Assembly (NCBI GenBank): GCA_964036195.1
Contig: OZ038457.1
Span: 9,141,147 to 9,205,146, forward strand
Source of the DNA: Sphaerolaimus hirsutus
Lineage: Eukaryota > Nematoda > Chromadorea > Monhysterida > Sphaerolaimidae
Reading direction: 5' to 3'
Length of the DNA: 64,000 bases
Under the pieces are notes generated by a model. The model ran no database searches and was not told the origin of the DNA. It saw nothing but the letters and a program-made list of their open reading frames with translations. This document shows positions 46,301 through 60,400 of this stretch, piece by piece. The position numbers and the translations under genes were made by a program. Each line of letters starts with the position of its first letter. Within the stretch, counting starts at the first letter, position 1.

Positions 46301-48464
46301 GACACGACCTTTGACGTACTGTTTGGATTAAATTCACTCGCGGCAGGTTCTCTCATGATCATGAATATTCAACCCGTCACGCGGTAAATACAATTCGCTG
46401 TTCGATTTTGTAGTGCACAACTTGGTTTTAACACCACTTGCCAAATTTGCTAATTGATCGTTTTTTCCTTCATCGACCACTTTCACATTTTTAATTGACT
46501 TTATTCAATTAACTCCCCACATAATTTATTTACACACATCAACTCTCGACTTAAACAAATATTATACGCAGATATGGTATGCACATAAAATTTTGTAAAT
46601 GAATATGCACATAAAATTATGTAAATGAATATGTCCATGTAAACCTATGATGAAGCCAGTAACACAAGCAGCGTGATGAAACTTTTTGCTACTACCCCCC
46701 CCCCCAAAAAAAAATCCGCCAACTATCTATCTAAAGCGATTTTTGTGAAACTTTACGCCAATTTTTGCTCAAAATCGATAATTTTCATCCCTTTTAGCCC
46801 ATTTCACGATCTTATTTATTATTAGGGAGTTATTTTTTCGTTAGAATTTTTCGAGCGGAGACTTATTTGAGGGGGGACATATTCGAGCTGTACTTATTCC
46901 AGGGGTGACTCATTCGAGGGAGAGTCCTTATTTCGTCGGAATATTGAGGAAAACGCATTGTCATGTTATATTGTCGGAATGGAGTTAAATTAGCATACTC
47001 GGATGACATTAGACCGTACATTTTTCCGGAGGAAACACTCCATCCTGATGTCATCACTTTCGTCGCCATCATCAACTCTCGCCATCACGTCGTGTTGATG
47101 GCCTCATCACTTCGTCATCATCACACCTTCCATAAGTTCTCGGCTGGCCGTCTGCCAGCCGAAGACATAACCCCTATCTGTAAGTATGAGTATCGTGTAT
47201 GCCGAGTATATCACCTAATTCATGCAATAGATATTTAAGTTTTTGATACATGGACGTCCTCCCACCGATCAGGGACACCATCTTGAGTTAATCGAAGGGG
47301 GAGTTATTTTTTCTCACTCAGCTAACAGGGGGAGTTATTCGAGGGGAGGGGGTTCTCGAGGGGGACTTATTCCATGATTTACGGTATATGTGCTTATATA
47401 CCTATTCAAACTATTTTCAGCCATTTTTAGCGATTTTTCTGGTGACGGAAAAATTCGGCGCATACACGAAAAACTGCTCAGTGATTATCATGGTGCTCAT
47501 TGTCACTTCCGACACGAAAAATCACAGCTTGGGACAGACACGTCAACAAATACAAGAATTTCAAACAGTTACTAATGCAAATATTCACATGGCACCACAA
47601 CAGACAAGCTACCACCAAATGCATTTTATGCACAAATGCACCAAAGTTACATTCTATGTCAAAGAGGAATGCATGTATTTATGCCAAAAATGCAATATAA
47701 ATTTTTTACCTAGTTTTTTTACCATCACATTCTCAAAACAAAACTGAGAAAAATGTGACAAAGATGTCAATACACGAATGCTTCGTTCACACAAAAAAGG
47801 ACATTGTGAGACATTTTTTTAGGAATTTTTTGACACAATTAAAGCTGATTAATGTGGCGCGAGTTTACTCCGTTGTATAAGCCTTTTACAAACGTCGCAC
47901 AAAGTCCCGACTAGTGAACTGAAAATTACGCATAAAAATCACGGAATGATCATGCAGGCTTGAAAGGCAACCATCAGAAGACATTACACCAGGAGATAAA
48001 TGCGCGCGAATCAAATGAAAATTGAAAACTGATAGTACTCTATATTAGGAACAAATGGGGAAGAATTAATAGCGTAGCTGAGCTTAATAAAGGCTTTAAT
48101 CTACAGCTTTTTTGCTTACCACAGTTTTGCAACAATGGCCACAACACGTGACTTTCTACTCCACCAAGGGATGAAAATAAACGTTTGTTTACGACACAAT
48201 TTTGATTTTGTTTTTTATGTTTTTTTTTATATATAAAAAGCTCCCAAAAGACAACAGCTGTGACCGGGTGATTTCCGTCGAAAATGTCTGAATATTTCAA
48301 CTACCATTTTCTAAAACAGTTTCGATGCTTGTGTTTAAAAACACACAATCAAACACGGTTAAAAAACAGATCAAAAAGCGCCGTTTGAAATGCCTAACTG
48401 CACCACACTACTAGGGTACGGATAGATGTGTAAAGCACTCATCAGGCTCAAGTCGGTGACAGCA
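46301..48464. other. POMGNT1-DHTKD1 intergenic; repeat fragments, no gene seen
   Basis: Contains family A fragments (about 46690-46800) and a family D-like stretch with inverted GGGGAGTTATT and TTATTTGAGGGG words (about 46820-47390). No coding exon could be supported. The DHTKD1 promoter is expected at its lower end. Confidence 0.4.
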
Positions 48465-51400
48465 TTATGAGAAGGGAGCCACGCTGGACGGCAGAAGCTT
48501 GTAGAAGCCTGAGTCGCTGCCCACCAGCACGCACGGCCGCCCGGCGCTCGAGAATCTGCGACGGCATCAAGCGGTGCTCCAACGGTGGGCTCACAAATGC
48601 ATAAATCATTTGTTAAAACGTTTTCACTTTTACTGGATTAACACGTATTTTGACACGTGTAGAGAGTAAATAAGTTTCCTCCGAAAAAATTTCTGTATTT
48701 GCTTTTACCTATACTCTCTGAAAGTACTCGAGTACAGAAAACGTATTTCTGATTTAGGCGTTTATATAGCTTTTTAAGCCATATTAGTGAGAAAAGGGTG
48801 AAAAAGGCTTAAAATAAAGAAAAACAGCTAAAAATGGGTATGAGATAATATATAACAAAAAAGTTCAAAATAGGCGAATTTGAAGGTGAAAAGTGGGCAA
48901 AAAGGTGAAAATGAGTGATTTTGAGTGAAAATTGGGCAAAATTCTACAAAAATACTCACTTTTACACTTTCTAGCAAAAAAAGTATTTTACTCACGTTTA
49001 CTCATGAGTAAAAGTAAAAACTTTACTTTACGTTTTATATACTCGCGGGTGAGTAAAAATCAATACTTAACGTATACTTTGAAAAAAGTTCAGCACTTTA
49101 AACAAGTCTGCACACAAATGCACCCTGTCGGGTGGCAACTGGGGGCTCACCTGATGACGCCCTTGTAGGCGCCTCTGAGAGGGCCGTCCTCCGACCGGTA
49201 CAGCCCCAGGCAAGCGGCCATCCGCGACATGGACTCGCCGCTCTGCACGAACACCACCAGCGGTTCCTTCCCGCCCGTAGTACTGAAATTACATTTATCG
49301 AAAGAATTGATGATCAAATGGGCAGCGTCTCTCAGGGTGAAATGTATTTATTGCGGTTACAGAAACCGTTTCACGCAGCTTCATAAATTTCCCCGCCGTT
49401 TGAAAACGACCACACCAATCTCAATCGACTATAATTCAGACCGTATCGATGGGCAGAGACGCCCGATGCCATTTTGTAGACTTTGGTTAAAAATACGTGA
49501 CGCTAGACTAACCCGGTGCCAAGACGCGTCACATCGATAGCCTTTTGTTCTTGCACCGTGGGCCGCTTCATGCACGCGTTGAGCGCGTCGGCGCCGGGCG
49601 ACGTGGACGCCAGCGGCTCGGCCGACTGGATCAGACTGGACAAGTACCGGTCGTAGATGTTGCCCGGCTGCAGTCGGTCCACGGACGCCAGTTGAACGCC
49701 GTGCCGCCTGCACACCGATCAGGTGGATTGCCGACGTAAATCAGAGGAAAATGGCAAGTTACACAGCGCCAAAACTACGGCACAACGGTTTCCGTTTCCG
49801 CAGAGATAATTTTTTCTCCGTTTTGCGGCTACTAAATTGTTTCCCGTAACCATTTTTACGGCTGATTTTTCAGTTTTTCATCTTATTTCCGTTTTCTGCC
49901 TCAATGTTCTGTTTATTTATCATCTTTGTTCATTTTCCAGCTCTATTTTCTGCTTTCTGACTCATTTTCCCTTTTAGGGCTAGACTTTTCCGATTTTGGC
50001 TAGATTTCTGTTTCAGCCGAACTGGTAAACATGCATGCAGGTATGTGAATTTTTTTGTTTTCAGCTAAATTTTTGTAATTTTTACCATTTCTAGAAAAAT
50101 TTCTGTAAATCTTTCTGTTACAAGCAATTTTTTCCATTTCCGTTCAAATTTCAGCAATTTTGTTGTTTCCACGCAAATTTCCTTTTTTCGTCTTCCAGCG
50201 TTTCATTTTTCCGTTTTCCATTTTCTAGTAAGTGCAAAACAATTTCTGTTTCCGTTTCCCGTAAAACAAGTTGTTGACACCCTAGGCGCAACGCTACTTC
50301 ATCAGGGTTGACCAACTTGACGTAAGCTCTGGGTCGTCGAAGCAGCGCGTCGACGCCGGGTTTGAGCACGGCCAGGCCGTCGGTGGGGCGCCTGACCACG
50401 CGCGATAAGTCGGGCACGATCACCTCGACGACCCCCTCGCCGCCCATCGACCAGCCGTCCCACACGCGCGCGGTCTGCTTCTCGTCTGAGCACATGGAAA
50501 GACCACGTGGCTAGTGCAATGGGAAAATACGTGTTTGGGAAGCGAAAATGTAATTACGGTTTATACCTTCTCATCTAAGCTTATTTTGGCAACATTTTTT
50601 TATCTCTCTTTAAGTTACGAACATTCGATAAAAAGCTATACAAAATTTTGCTAGTTGAAGTCACAAATGATCGCTGAAGGGCGAAATAAAAAAAAACGTC
50701 AACATAAATATAGATTCATGGGCAACCCATTTACGTCTTCATTCCATCCCAACGCAAAGCCAAAACTCGAACACACCAACGAAGAGCCTCTTGAGTCTGG
50801 CCGTGCTCATCATGAAGCCGAGCAGGGCGGTGGCGCCCTCCACGCGGTACACGGCCGCCTCGTCGCTCGACGTGCCCACGAAGCCTGCGCACAGAACGGA
50901 CAGTGACAAGGGCGGGAACACGTGGGAAGAGAGCGAGATTTCATGGGAGAAATCGTCATCGTTGATGTGTCTAAATTAGCGTTTTCTCATGTTTCTTTCA
51001 AAATTAGGTATATCTCAGCCGTTTTTTTGGCTATTGTCCCAATCATTGGGAATGATGCAAAATGCTGAATACCAAATATTCGACCAAAATCTTATGAGAA
51101 TAAATATTCTTTTTGTGACAATAACCGTCTCTTTACACCCCCGTTGTCGTATTCTTAATCCTCGAAATAAACGTTGTTGTTTTTTTATTTCACTACCCCT
51201 TTCAATTGTATCACATTAAAAGTGGCAACACAGGCGGTGGCGCCATTAGCCTAAAGGAAAAATTCCCAGGAAAATCTACTTTCCAGTCCAAAATGCGACA
51301 CTAGGCCGCGCAGACGCACCGTTCTCGTTCCACGCAGAGACGGCCAAGATGCGGGTGTCGGCTTGCAGCACCGGCAGCAACTGGCCCATGTAATGTAGAA

Positions 51401-54400
51401 AATCGGCAGTGAGCAGCAGCTCCTCCTCCAGCACGATGAACTCGGTCTGCACAAATATCGGTCATGTAATTAAAACGCGCTGAGTGGCCGCAAACAAACT
51501 GTATACTCGGCAGACCGCAAAGTATGCGCCTAAAATTACTTATGTCTTTATCGATTACGCGAGAGCAGGCCCAGGGTACTTATGTACGCACTTTCAAAAA
51601 AGAAAAATGATTTAAAAATAAAAAAGACGTATATTTCGTGTTTGAAATTCTTTTCTGGAACAATTTTTATTTTATAAATGATGACGTCATGATGGTGTGT
51701 TTCATTCAGAAAACGCATAGCATGCGGTCCGCGGAGTACAGCAAAAAAACGCACCGCCTCGGGAAACTTGAGCACGGCCGCTTCGACGGCCAACCCGAAC
51801 TGGTGCATGTAGGACGCGGTCGCGTTGGTCGCCGTCGACCAGAAGCCGAACAGGGAGGCGAGCGCGCCGCACTCCTCGTAGTTCTCGTCGTAGGCGACCT
51901 GGGGCGGTCCCGGACCCTGTAAAATGCCCTGTAAAATGTCAAATGTCACGCAAAGTGTCAAAAGTCATGTAACATGCCCTGCAAAATGGCAAACGTACGT
52001 TTGCCATTTTGCAGGGCATTTTACATGACTTTTGACACTTTGCGTGACATTTTACATTTTACAGGGCCTTTAACAGGGTCTGAGATCGGCGACCAGCACG
52101 TTCTGCTGCACGATGCCCGGCTGCCGGAGCAGCGTCTCGAGCGTCAGCCGCAGCGAGTTGTGCGACAGGCCGGCGACCACCACCAGCGGCACGCGCGCTA
52201 CTGGTGAGTCGGTCTTGCCTACTGATGGAGCGGCGGTCAGGGGCTCGTCCACGTGCTCGTCTGTGTGCGATTAATGATGGGAATGAAAAAATTGAAAGTT
52301 TTTGAATTTTTGTATGTTTATTCGTTAAAAAAATCGGAAAATTCTAGGGAGGGAAAAATATAAAATGAATAAATTTTATTATTTTTATTTCTTTCGAAAA
52401 AATTTCAGCATTTTCAAAAATCGAAATAAGCGTATAAATGCAAATTAATTGTATATAATTTTTAAGCATTTAAATGATTCAAAACCGTAGAAAAAAGTCT
52501 ATTCAAGTCTCAAATCAATTTGAATAAACTTCCGAAGATCAATTTATAAGTAATCACAACCCCGCCACTAAATGACAAACCACAAAACTTCAATTTATCA
52601 TGCATAGATCGGGATTTCGTTTGAACCCAACAACAAACCGTCGCAGAACTCCTCATAACCGTCGTACTTGTTGCAAAACTGTCTGCGCGCCTCGTTCTCT
52701 TTCCTGGCGGGCGCGTCCACGTGCGCTTTGAGTCCGTCAACTGAAAACAAAAACTGCAGTTAGAAGTTCGCACTCAAAATGAGTACGCGGGCAGATTGCA
52801 ACTCACGCTTTGCCGGCACGCAAAGCCGCTTGTCCACAGGCTTAGCCCACTCGTTATTGCGCGCGTAGTTAAGTTCCTCGAAGGGGCTGAAACCGCTGAT
52901 GCCTTTCTGCCCCACAAAGTACCTGTGCACGGCACAAGAATAATATAAATAATTTAAGGACTTAAAAAGGACCAAAAAGCTATTTTGGTTAGCCAAAACA
53001 AGTGAAAAGTTTACTCTCGACTTGAATTGGAGAAGTGGCACCTGGTGTTTAAAAAGTATCATGGAAACCCGCAAACGCACCAACTGGCACGGAATTTTAT
53101 ATTCTGCGCAAGCCCGCTGCCCAGCTCGTACAGCATTTCCTTTGCCAATGAGGACAACCTGCAGACAAAAGAATGTTGACAGAAAACAACATTTGACACT
53201 GGCTATAACATGTCCGCGGTTGTACTTACCTATATGAATATGTCCGCGAGTCGATTATCTTTTATTTTATACAACGCATTTTATATACACCAAGAGCGTT
53301 CATTGAAAAATGGATTTTTACAACCCCTCCTACTAAAGGCTTTTTGCCCACTTTCACCCTCAAAATCACTAGTTCATGTGCGTGTAAACCAGAATGAGAA
53401 TTTTACAAAATTGACAATTATGATACCTTCAAAAAAGCGAAATTTGTAAAATTTAATGTATTTTAATGATGCTATGTAGGGGACAACTCGGAAATTTTTT
53501 GGGTGTCTATCTTCTCGTGGACAGACACATATTCCAGTAGCAGCCGATGCACGCTTAGCAGTCTTTAAAAACACATGCACAGAAAACACACTTTGTGGCG
53601 GCTTCGTCAAACGACACGATTGCGATCATCTCGCCCTCGACCATCTGCTCCAGGAAGATCTCCAGCGTGCTGCTGTCTGCGTAGAGAAACAGCCGCGACA
53701 GTGACGTGATAATGGCACAAATTTCACACGTTGTGGGGCTACGGTTGCGTGGCATTGCAAGCATACATTACATCAAATGTTCGTATTGTCGGCACATAGT
53801 CAATGTGTGCCTACACTAGGGTTGGAAAAAAAAGTTTTTTTAACTCGATGTTTTTTTTAAAAGCTCCCAGATATGACCTTGTGTCAACATATATAGGTAT
53901 ATCAGACAGTGGCAATACTCTGTGATGTTATATATGACCATATAATGGCTGTGGAGCCATGGGATAGCATTATAAGTGGTGATTTGTGTCAAAAATATCC
54001 ATTTTTCGTCGACAGATCGTTCGTAAATCGCCTTATAGTCGAATGTTCGTGACTTAATGTAAAGTTTGGCACGGAATAGTGATCAAACAAGGTTATAAAA
54101 GGAGGTTGTTACTTTGGGAGTGATGTTACACACTTTGTGGAGGTACATGGAAGCACATTACCTCAATATTATATACTACAGCAACATATTACGGCTTATT
54201 AACCAATGGTAGCAGATAGAAATGGATACTTTGATACTAAAAATGCCACAAAACCAATGAAAAAAAAAACCACCAATATAAATTTGTGTGTGAGATTGCG
54301 CGCTTGCGCGCGAAATTTTTGCAAAATATTACTAAAATGTTTTTTTTAAAAACGTTTAAAAAAAACATCGGCCAACCCTAGCCTACACACACCAGTGCAC

Positions 54401-57400
54401 GCACAACCGACCAGGGGGCGAATGTTGGGAGGGGTTGGGGCGGGGTAACCCCCCCCCCCAAAAAAAACCCGCCCAGCTATCTATCTATGCCGCAGACAAT
54501 TTTTTTGGCTACTATGCCCCGAACCCCACCCACACCCCAAATCGCCCAGCCATCTACCTATCCGGACCGATTTTTTAGAAATTTTATCCCAATTGTTCCC
54601 GAAAATCGGTAATTTACATAAATTTTTTTTAATTTTCACCTCCCCAAGCTATCTATCCCACCGGAGGAGCGATTTGCTATCTATCCAACACCAGGAGGGT
54701 CAAAATTCAAGATGCATTGCAAGCATAAATTACATCAAATGTTGATATCGCATCGTCAATGTGTGCATGTGGGTGGGGGTTAGGGGTGTTACCACGGTCG
54801 CAACTGCCCATCAGGACTTCAAAACGCACCTTCCGCATAAGTGTCGAAGTGTGCGACGCGCAGCACGTCTCGGTTGGTTGCGTTGAGCACGGCCACGTTG
54901 AGGCCCCTGCCGCCGTTGTTCAAGTTCCTGGCCATCACCATGCGCCCGTCCACGCACATCTTGGGCTGGTCGTCCTTGTTGCGGCCGGAGTACACCGACA
55001 CGGCCATGTGGCCCTTGGGACACGCGTCGCGCATGCCTTAGTAGATAAATATGAGCATTTGAAGGGTGTGCTTCTAAATGTACCGATCTACAAAAAATCG
55101 ATTTTGAGATAATCGCAATTGAAAGTTTGAAGTATGCAATGCCCATACATGGGTGTTGGGTATGGGAATTTTGGGTATGGGTTTTTCGGCCATATTGTTG
55201 GGTATCCAGATGCATGGGTATAATCATTGTTTATGCACATAACACTAGCTATATAACATTTAGTGAATCGTATTTTTGTAGTACAGTACATTTTAAAGGA
55301 ACAAATTGGTAATAGCATGTAGATCATTACCTTTTGAAGCACAAAATCAGATAGATGTAGATCGGTACTTTTATCCATAGTAAAAAAGCACAAATTGAGT
55401 TTTTGCTGCTGATGATGCCGAGCTGACATCGGTACTTTTAAAAGCACAAAAAATAAAGTGCAGATCGGTACATTTAGAAGTACAATTTTGAGATCAGTAG
55501 ATCGGTGTGTAACAAAAGCTGAAAAAGCTTGTAGATCGGTACTTTTAAAATATCAAAAACCGTATTTTGCGATTTTTTTGCTTTTTTCGACCCCCCATAT
55601 CTCGAAATTAAATTTCGCACCCCCCACATATTATATATATTTTTGAAGCGCATTTTTATGGGGACCCCAAAAATGGTCCTAACTCAAATTTGAAAAATTT
55701 GTAGATCGTTACTTTTAGAAGCACACCCTTCATTTGCACTAGGTAAAGTAGACGGGCTATACTCGGCGGACAACACACCTAGTATCGAAACCTACCATAA
55801 TTTAGTGAATAAAATCTTGTGATAATTTTCGAAATTAATTATTCCAAAAATGAAGTAAAAATTAAATATTATGATAAAAAAATGTATAATTTTTGGTCCA
55901 TTATTCAGATGGATTATGGTAGGTTTTCATACTAAGTGTGATGTCCGCCGAGCATACGGACGGATGCCCAGCAACGAACCGCAGTGCGGCAGGATGTCGC
56001 CGAACACCACGTTTTCCCGCCTGATCAGCTGACCAGCGGGGGCCGGCGCCGGCACTGAGATGGGCACGCGAATTACGGATTAGCATAAAAATATTTAAAA
56101 AACAGTTAACTGTGAAAAAGAACCATAAACAAAAGCGAAGCAGTGATGTTCACCCAGCCGCACATAACCGTATTTCTTCGTGTATAAGGTAATTGTTCCT
56201 ATTTGTTCCTATTTTATATAAAAACCTATTTGCAGGCACGCCGATGGCAGAAGGTATAGAGCCCCAAGCATTGCCAGCGTGCCTCGAAAATTCACCAATT
56301 CTCGAAAATTGTTTCACACCACAAAAAAAGATGCAAACGCAACCGACGCGGCAATCTCAAACACCCGGACATCTCGTTGGGTCGACTCTCGTCGATGACG
56401 ATGCGCAGCAGGGCGGCGCCGCCGGACGCGCCCCGCTGCCCCACCATGATCAGACTGAACGTGGACTCGTTGCTGGCGCGGTCCGGATGCTGCAGCTGCT
56501 CGTCAGCCGCGTGACTCGCGTCGCCCGTCTCGGCCGACTTTGCGGCGCCGCGCACGTCCGCCAGCTTCTCGGCGGCCGCGCCCAACTGGATGAGCGCTTC
56601 GCGCAGCTCGGTGGACAGTCTGCGACGGCGGGACAGCCGTTGAGCTAGTGGGACATTTCACACTGAGTTTTTGGTGTGGTTCAGCGGACTGAGGCCTTCT
56701 GTGCATGTAAACCCGGTGCGCATGTAGACCCTAATTTTCACTCAAAATCGCTAACTTTCATAGTTTTATAGAGTTTCACCTTCAAAATCACTAGTTCATG
56801 TGTTTTACTGTCTATTTTCAGCTATTTTTTGTAGTATATGTGCTTATATAGCCATTTTTAGTAATTTCCCACCTACCTTTAGCGATTTTTTTCCCGTTTT
56901 TTTCTACATGTTGAAAAAGCCTATATATTAAACCCCCGCGAACCCCCAAAAAATTTCCCAGCTATCTATACCTCCAGCGGAGCGATTAGCTATCTATCCA
57001 ATCCCCTGGAGGGGAATACCCGTAACATGCACAGCGGGTAAACATGCACAGAGACACAGGCTCGTTCAGCGCTCACCTGTCGCCTATGCTGCCCGACGAC
57101 ACGAGCATGACGGTGCTGCTCTCGGACAGGCCGTACACGAAGCCGACCAGCTCGCGCTCTGCGACGGACGCGATTGAAATAATTATATAGCAAACACGCA
57201 GAGCCAGGGTTGATAGGGGATACTTCAAAATGTTTATTTTTGTGCTAGAGTCAAGTGGCCAAATGTATGGCCCAATCCAGACAGAACTTTGTAGAAGGTA
57301 ATAGATATTGAGATATATTAATTTATAAAGTACGCAAGCACGCAATTTCGTATTAAAAATGTCGTTATTCGTTCGTAAAAAATATCGTTATTCGTATATG

Positions 57401-60400
57401 TTCGTTATGTGCCATCTTTTCGCACACTCTTCTGTAGACACGGTATTAAAAAAAAACATTTTAGCCTTCTTACTATTTCGAGCAAATTTTTAAATTGTTA
57501 TTTAAAAAAACTGTTTTCAATTGTAAAAATTTACGTAATTATATAAGTGGATCATAATGCACACTGACCATTATCCGACGTGTCGAAATAGCGCACAGAG
57601 TCGACCTTGGACGTTTTCGCATTGAGCACGACCACGTTGTACCCGTTGACCACCTTGCCTCGATCGAACTGGCTGCAACAGTTGGGCTACCCTGTAGCTA
57701 CACGCACATGCGTAACTGCAGAACTACACAACACACCTGACGCCGTCAACGCAGGCCAGCGGCGCCTGGTCGCCCGTCACCAAGCGGTACTGCAGCTCGG
57801 TAGGCGCGCACCCGCCCGACGCCCCGCCCTCGCAGGCTGCGATGCGACCGACACATGCGACCAGGAATTTAGTAGGGGGGAGGGGGGTTACAACGATTTA
57901 CTATCTATGACTGACAAGCGAAATGTCGAAAGTCGCCATAAATCTGCTTTGAAAACATTTCAGTTTACCATAATAAATGATCTTTGATGACTATCAACAG
58001 TAGTTGACATAATCCTTATCCTGGTAAACTCAAATGTATCCCAAACACATTTATGAGTTGCCAAATTTCGATCATCAGCTAGTTTGAGCAACGTCAAAAT
58101 ATACAAAGCTCAAAGCAGGTGTAAAGCATACGATTGGACGGTGGTCGACTGCCAGCCGGTTGGCTACTGGACAAAGCGGCCGCGCTGACCGCTCGCAGCA
58201 GCGCGTCGGTCACCTGCCGCGACGCGTCCGCAGCCGGCGTGACTCGGTCGCGCCGCTCGTACGCCGGCTCTGCGTTGGAAGTGTGTGTGTAGTGTACGCG
58301 GTGGTCTTCTAGATTTTGACCGCCGGGGGGTTGGATACATAGCAAATCGCTCCTCCGGAGGGATGATAGCCGAGAAAAAAATATTTTTTTTGGGGGGGGC
58401 GGTTGGGGTGGGGGGGGGTCGCGGGGGTTCAATATAGAGGCTTATTCGCTAAAAGTAAGTAAAAATGGATATATAAGCACATATAGTACTAAAAATAGCT
58501 GAAAATAGGCAGTTAGACACATGAACTAGTGATTTTGGAGGTAAAAATCTATAAACAGGTATGAAAAATAGCGATTTTGAGCGAAAATTGGGGTAAAGAT
58601 TCTTAAAAATCGCTCCAGATAGGTAGATAGCTGGCCGATTGGGGGGGGGTTAGGGGATAGTAGCCCAACATTTTGGCTCCGGGATAGATAGATAGTTGAG
58701 CGGCCTCCGGGATAGAAAGATAGCTGGGTGGTTTGGGGTGGTAACCCCCCCCCCCTTGGCTACCCCTGAGTGTACGTCTGTCCACCTGATCCACCCTTTC
58801 ACTTTGAAGTTTATTCGCGATGGAAACATTTGCTTGATACATTCAAAAATGGCACCAAACAGACAATTTTATTCGGGAATTATATTTACAAGCTTAACCA
58901 GCAGCACAATTGTTGATTCAGACAGCCCACCAAACATGAATACTTGCATATCGGTTCGCAAAGGCTTGCCGCCTTTGCAGACAAAACAGTGCGCGCATGC
59001 TCAATGAGCGTGCACATGCGCACCGACGGATGTTTGCACCGCATGCGCGCGTGTTTTTCGACCGTGTGCACACAACCTGTGCCATTGCGAACATAACGAG
59101 ATGCATGTGTCACGAATAGACCTTGCCGAACGCATCCAAAGGGAAATAATTATATATTTGTAGGTAGATATGATGCGGGTGAAATTTTTTACGCTTGACA
59201 AATTGATCAAAAAATACGCTTGACAAATTTTACACCTGTCTTAGCGCTTAAAAGTAAATACGCTCGCCGGGAAAACAGCCCTGCGAAATATCACGCACAC
59301 ACCCACATCAAAAACAACAACATCACTATTATTATCACAACGTGAATAGTACTCACCTGGCTGGGTGACCCGTTCTGCGCTTACTACAGGGGGCGCCGCC
59401 GGCGGCTGCCAAGGCGGCTGCTTCCGCTGCCCCAGACTGGACGACGACATGAGCGCCTGCAAGAAACACACATTTCACGGGTAAATGTGCCGTGTGCATA
59501 TTTGAACATGGGATCTCCAATAGGGGGTTAAGACCATCAGTTAAGTTACCTCCCAAGGGCGCACCCCCCCCCATCAGCTAAGTTACCTAAGTTACCTATG
59601 CTATTTATATTTCGTGTGTGGCAGGAACGTATCTAGGATTTTTGAGCGGGGGTGCTGTTTGTTTACAGAGCCCGGCAAACGGTGGGTTCTGCCCCCCCCC
59701 CTAAAATATTCCCTACACAGTGATAGAATGGCCCTATGGCGCTTGTGCCATCCATAATGCCTTGCATGGGCGCTTTGCGCCATTGGCGATCGGGATTGTG
59801 GACAATGTTCTGGTATTAAGGGTTTTCTCCAATTTTTTATGAACAAGGTCAAACAACAACACACGTGGATGCTAGATCAGTGGCATAGTTTGCGCACTGA
59901 AGGTTTCTGTTCACATTTATCATTCCAAAAAAGTTCATTAGATAAAATATTATATCGAGTATTTCGATATTTTCCCATTTTCTGCCTTATACGAATTATA
60001 GGTACTATATATTGACCCCAGCGAACACAACCCTCCCCAAAAGGCATTCTTTTTCTTTCTATGAAAACTTTCTATGAAACTTTCTATGAACCACCTGTGA
60101 GGGTCAAAGTCCTCGGGACCACTGACATAAATATATCACATTTCATTGATAAGCACTGCCAATCTTATCCGAAAATTGCCGGAAAATGGAAACGAAAAAG
60201 ATTCAGCTGCAGGAATCTGCAATATTTCCTTCATGATGCCAAACATCGACACACTAATGCTAGTGTAATTTTCATCCTTTTTAGTATTTTAAGTAATACG
60301 ATGTTGGGCCGTACCTTGTAGAGGTTCCTCAAAACAGTAGTTCAGAAATAGAAGAGAAAGTTAATACATTTACAACAACTTTTAACACAAGCAACATTGT

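Noticed and set aside
49429-49739. Arg/Gly-rich frames on both strands
   Set aside because: Shadows of POMGNT1 exon 19, whose true frame reads GVQLASVDRLQPG.
54759-55112. 117-codon plus-strand frame rich in Val/His
   Set aside because: Antisense to POMGNT1 exon 9, which has clear ILEI similarity on the minus strand.
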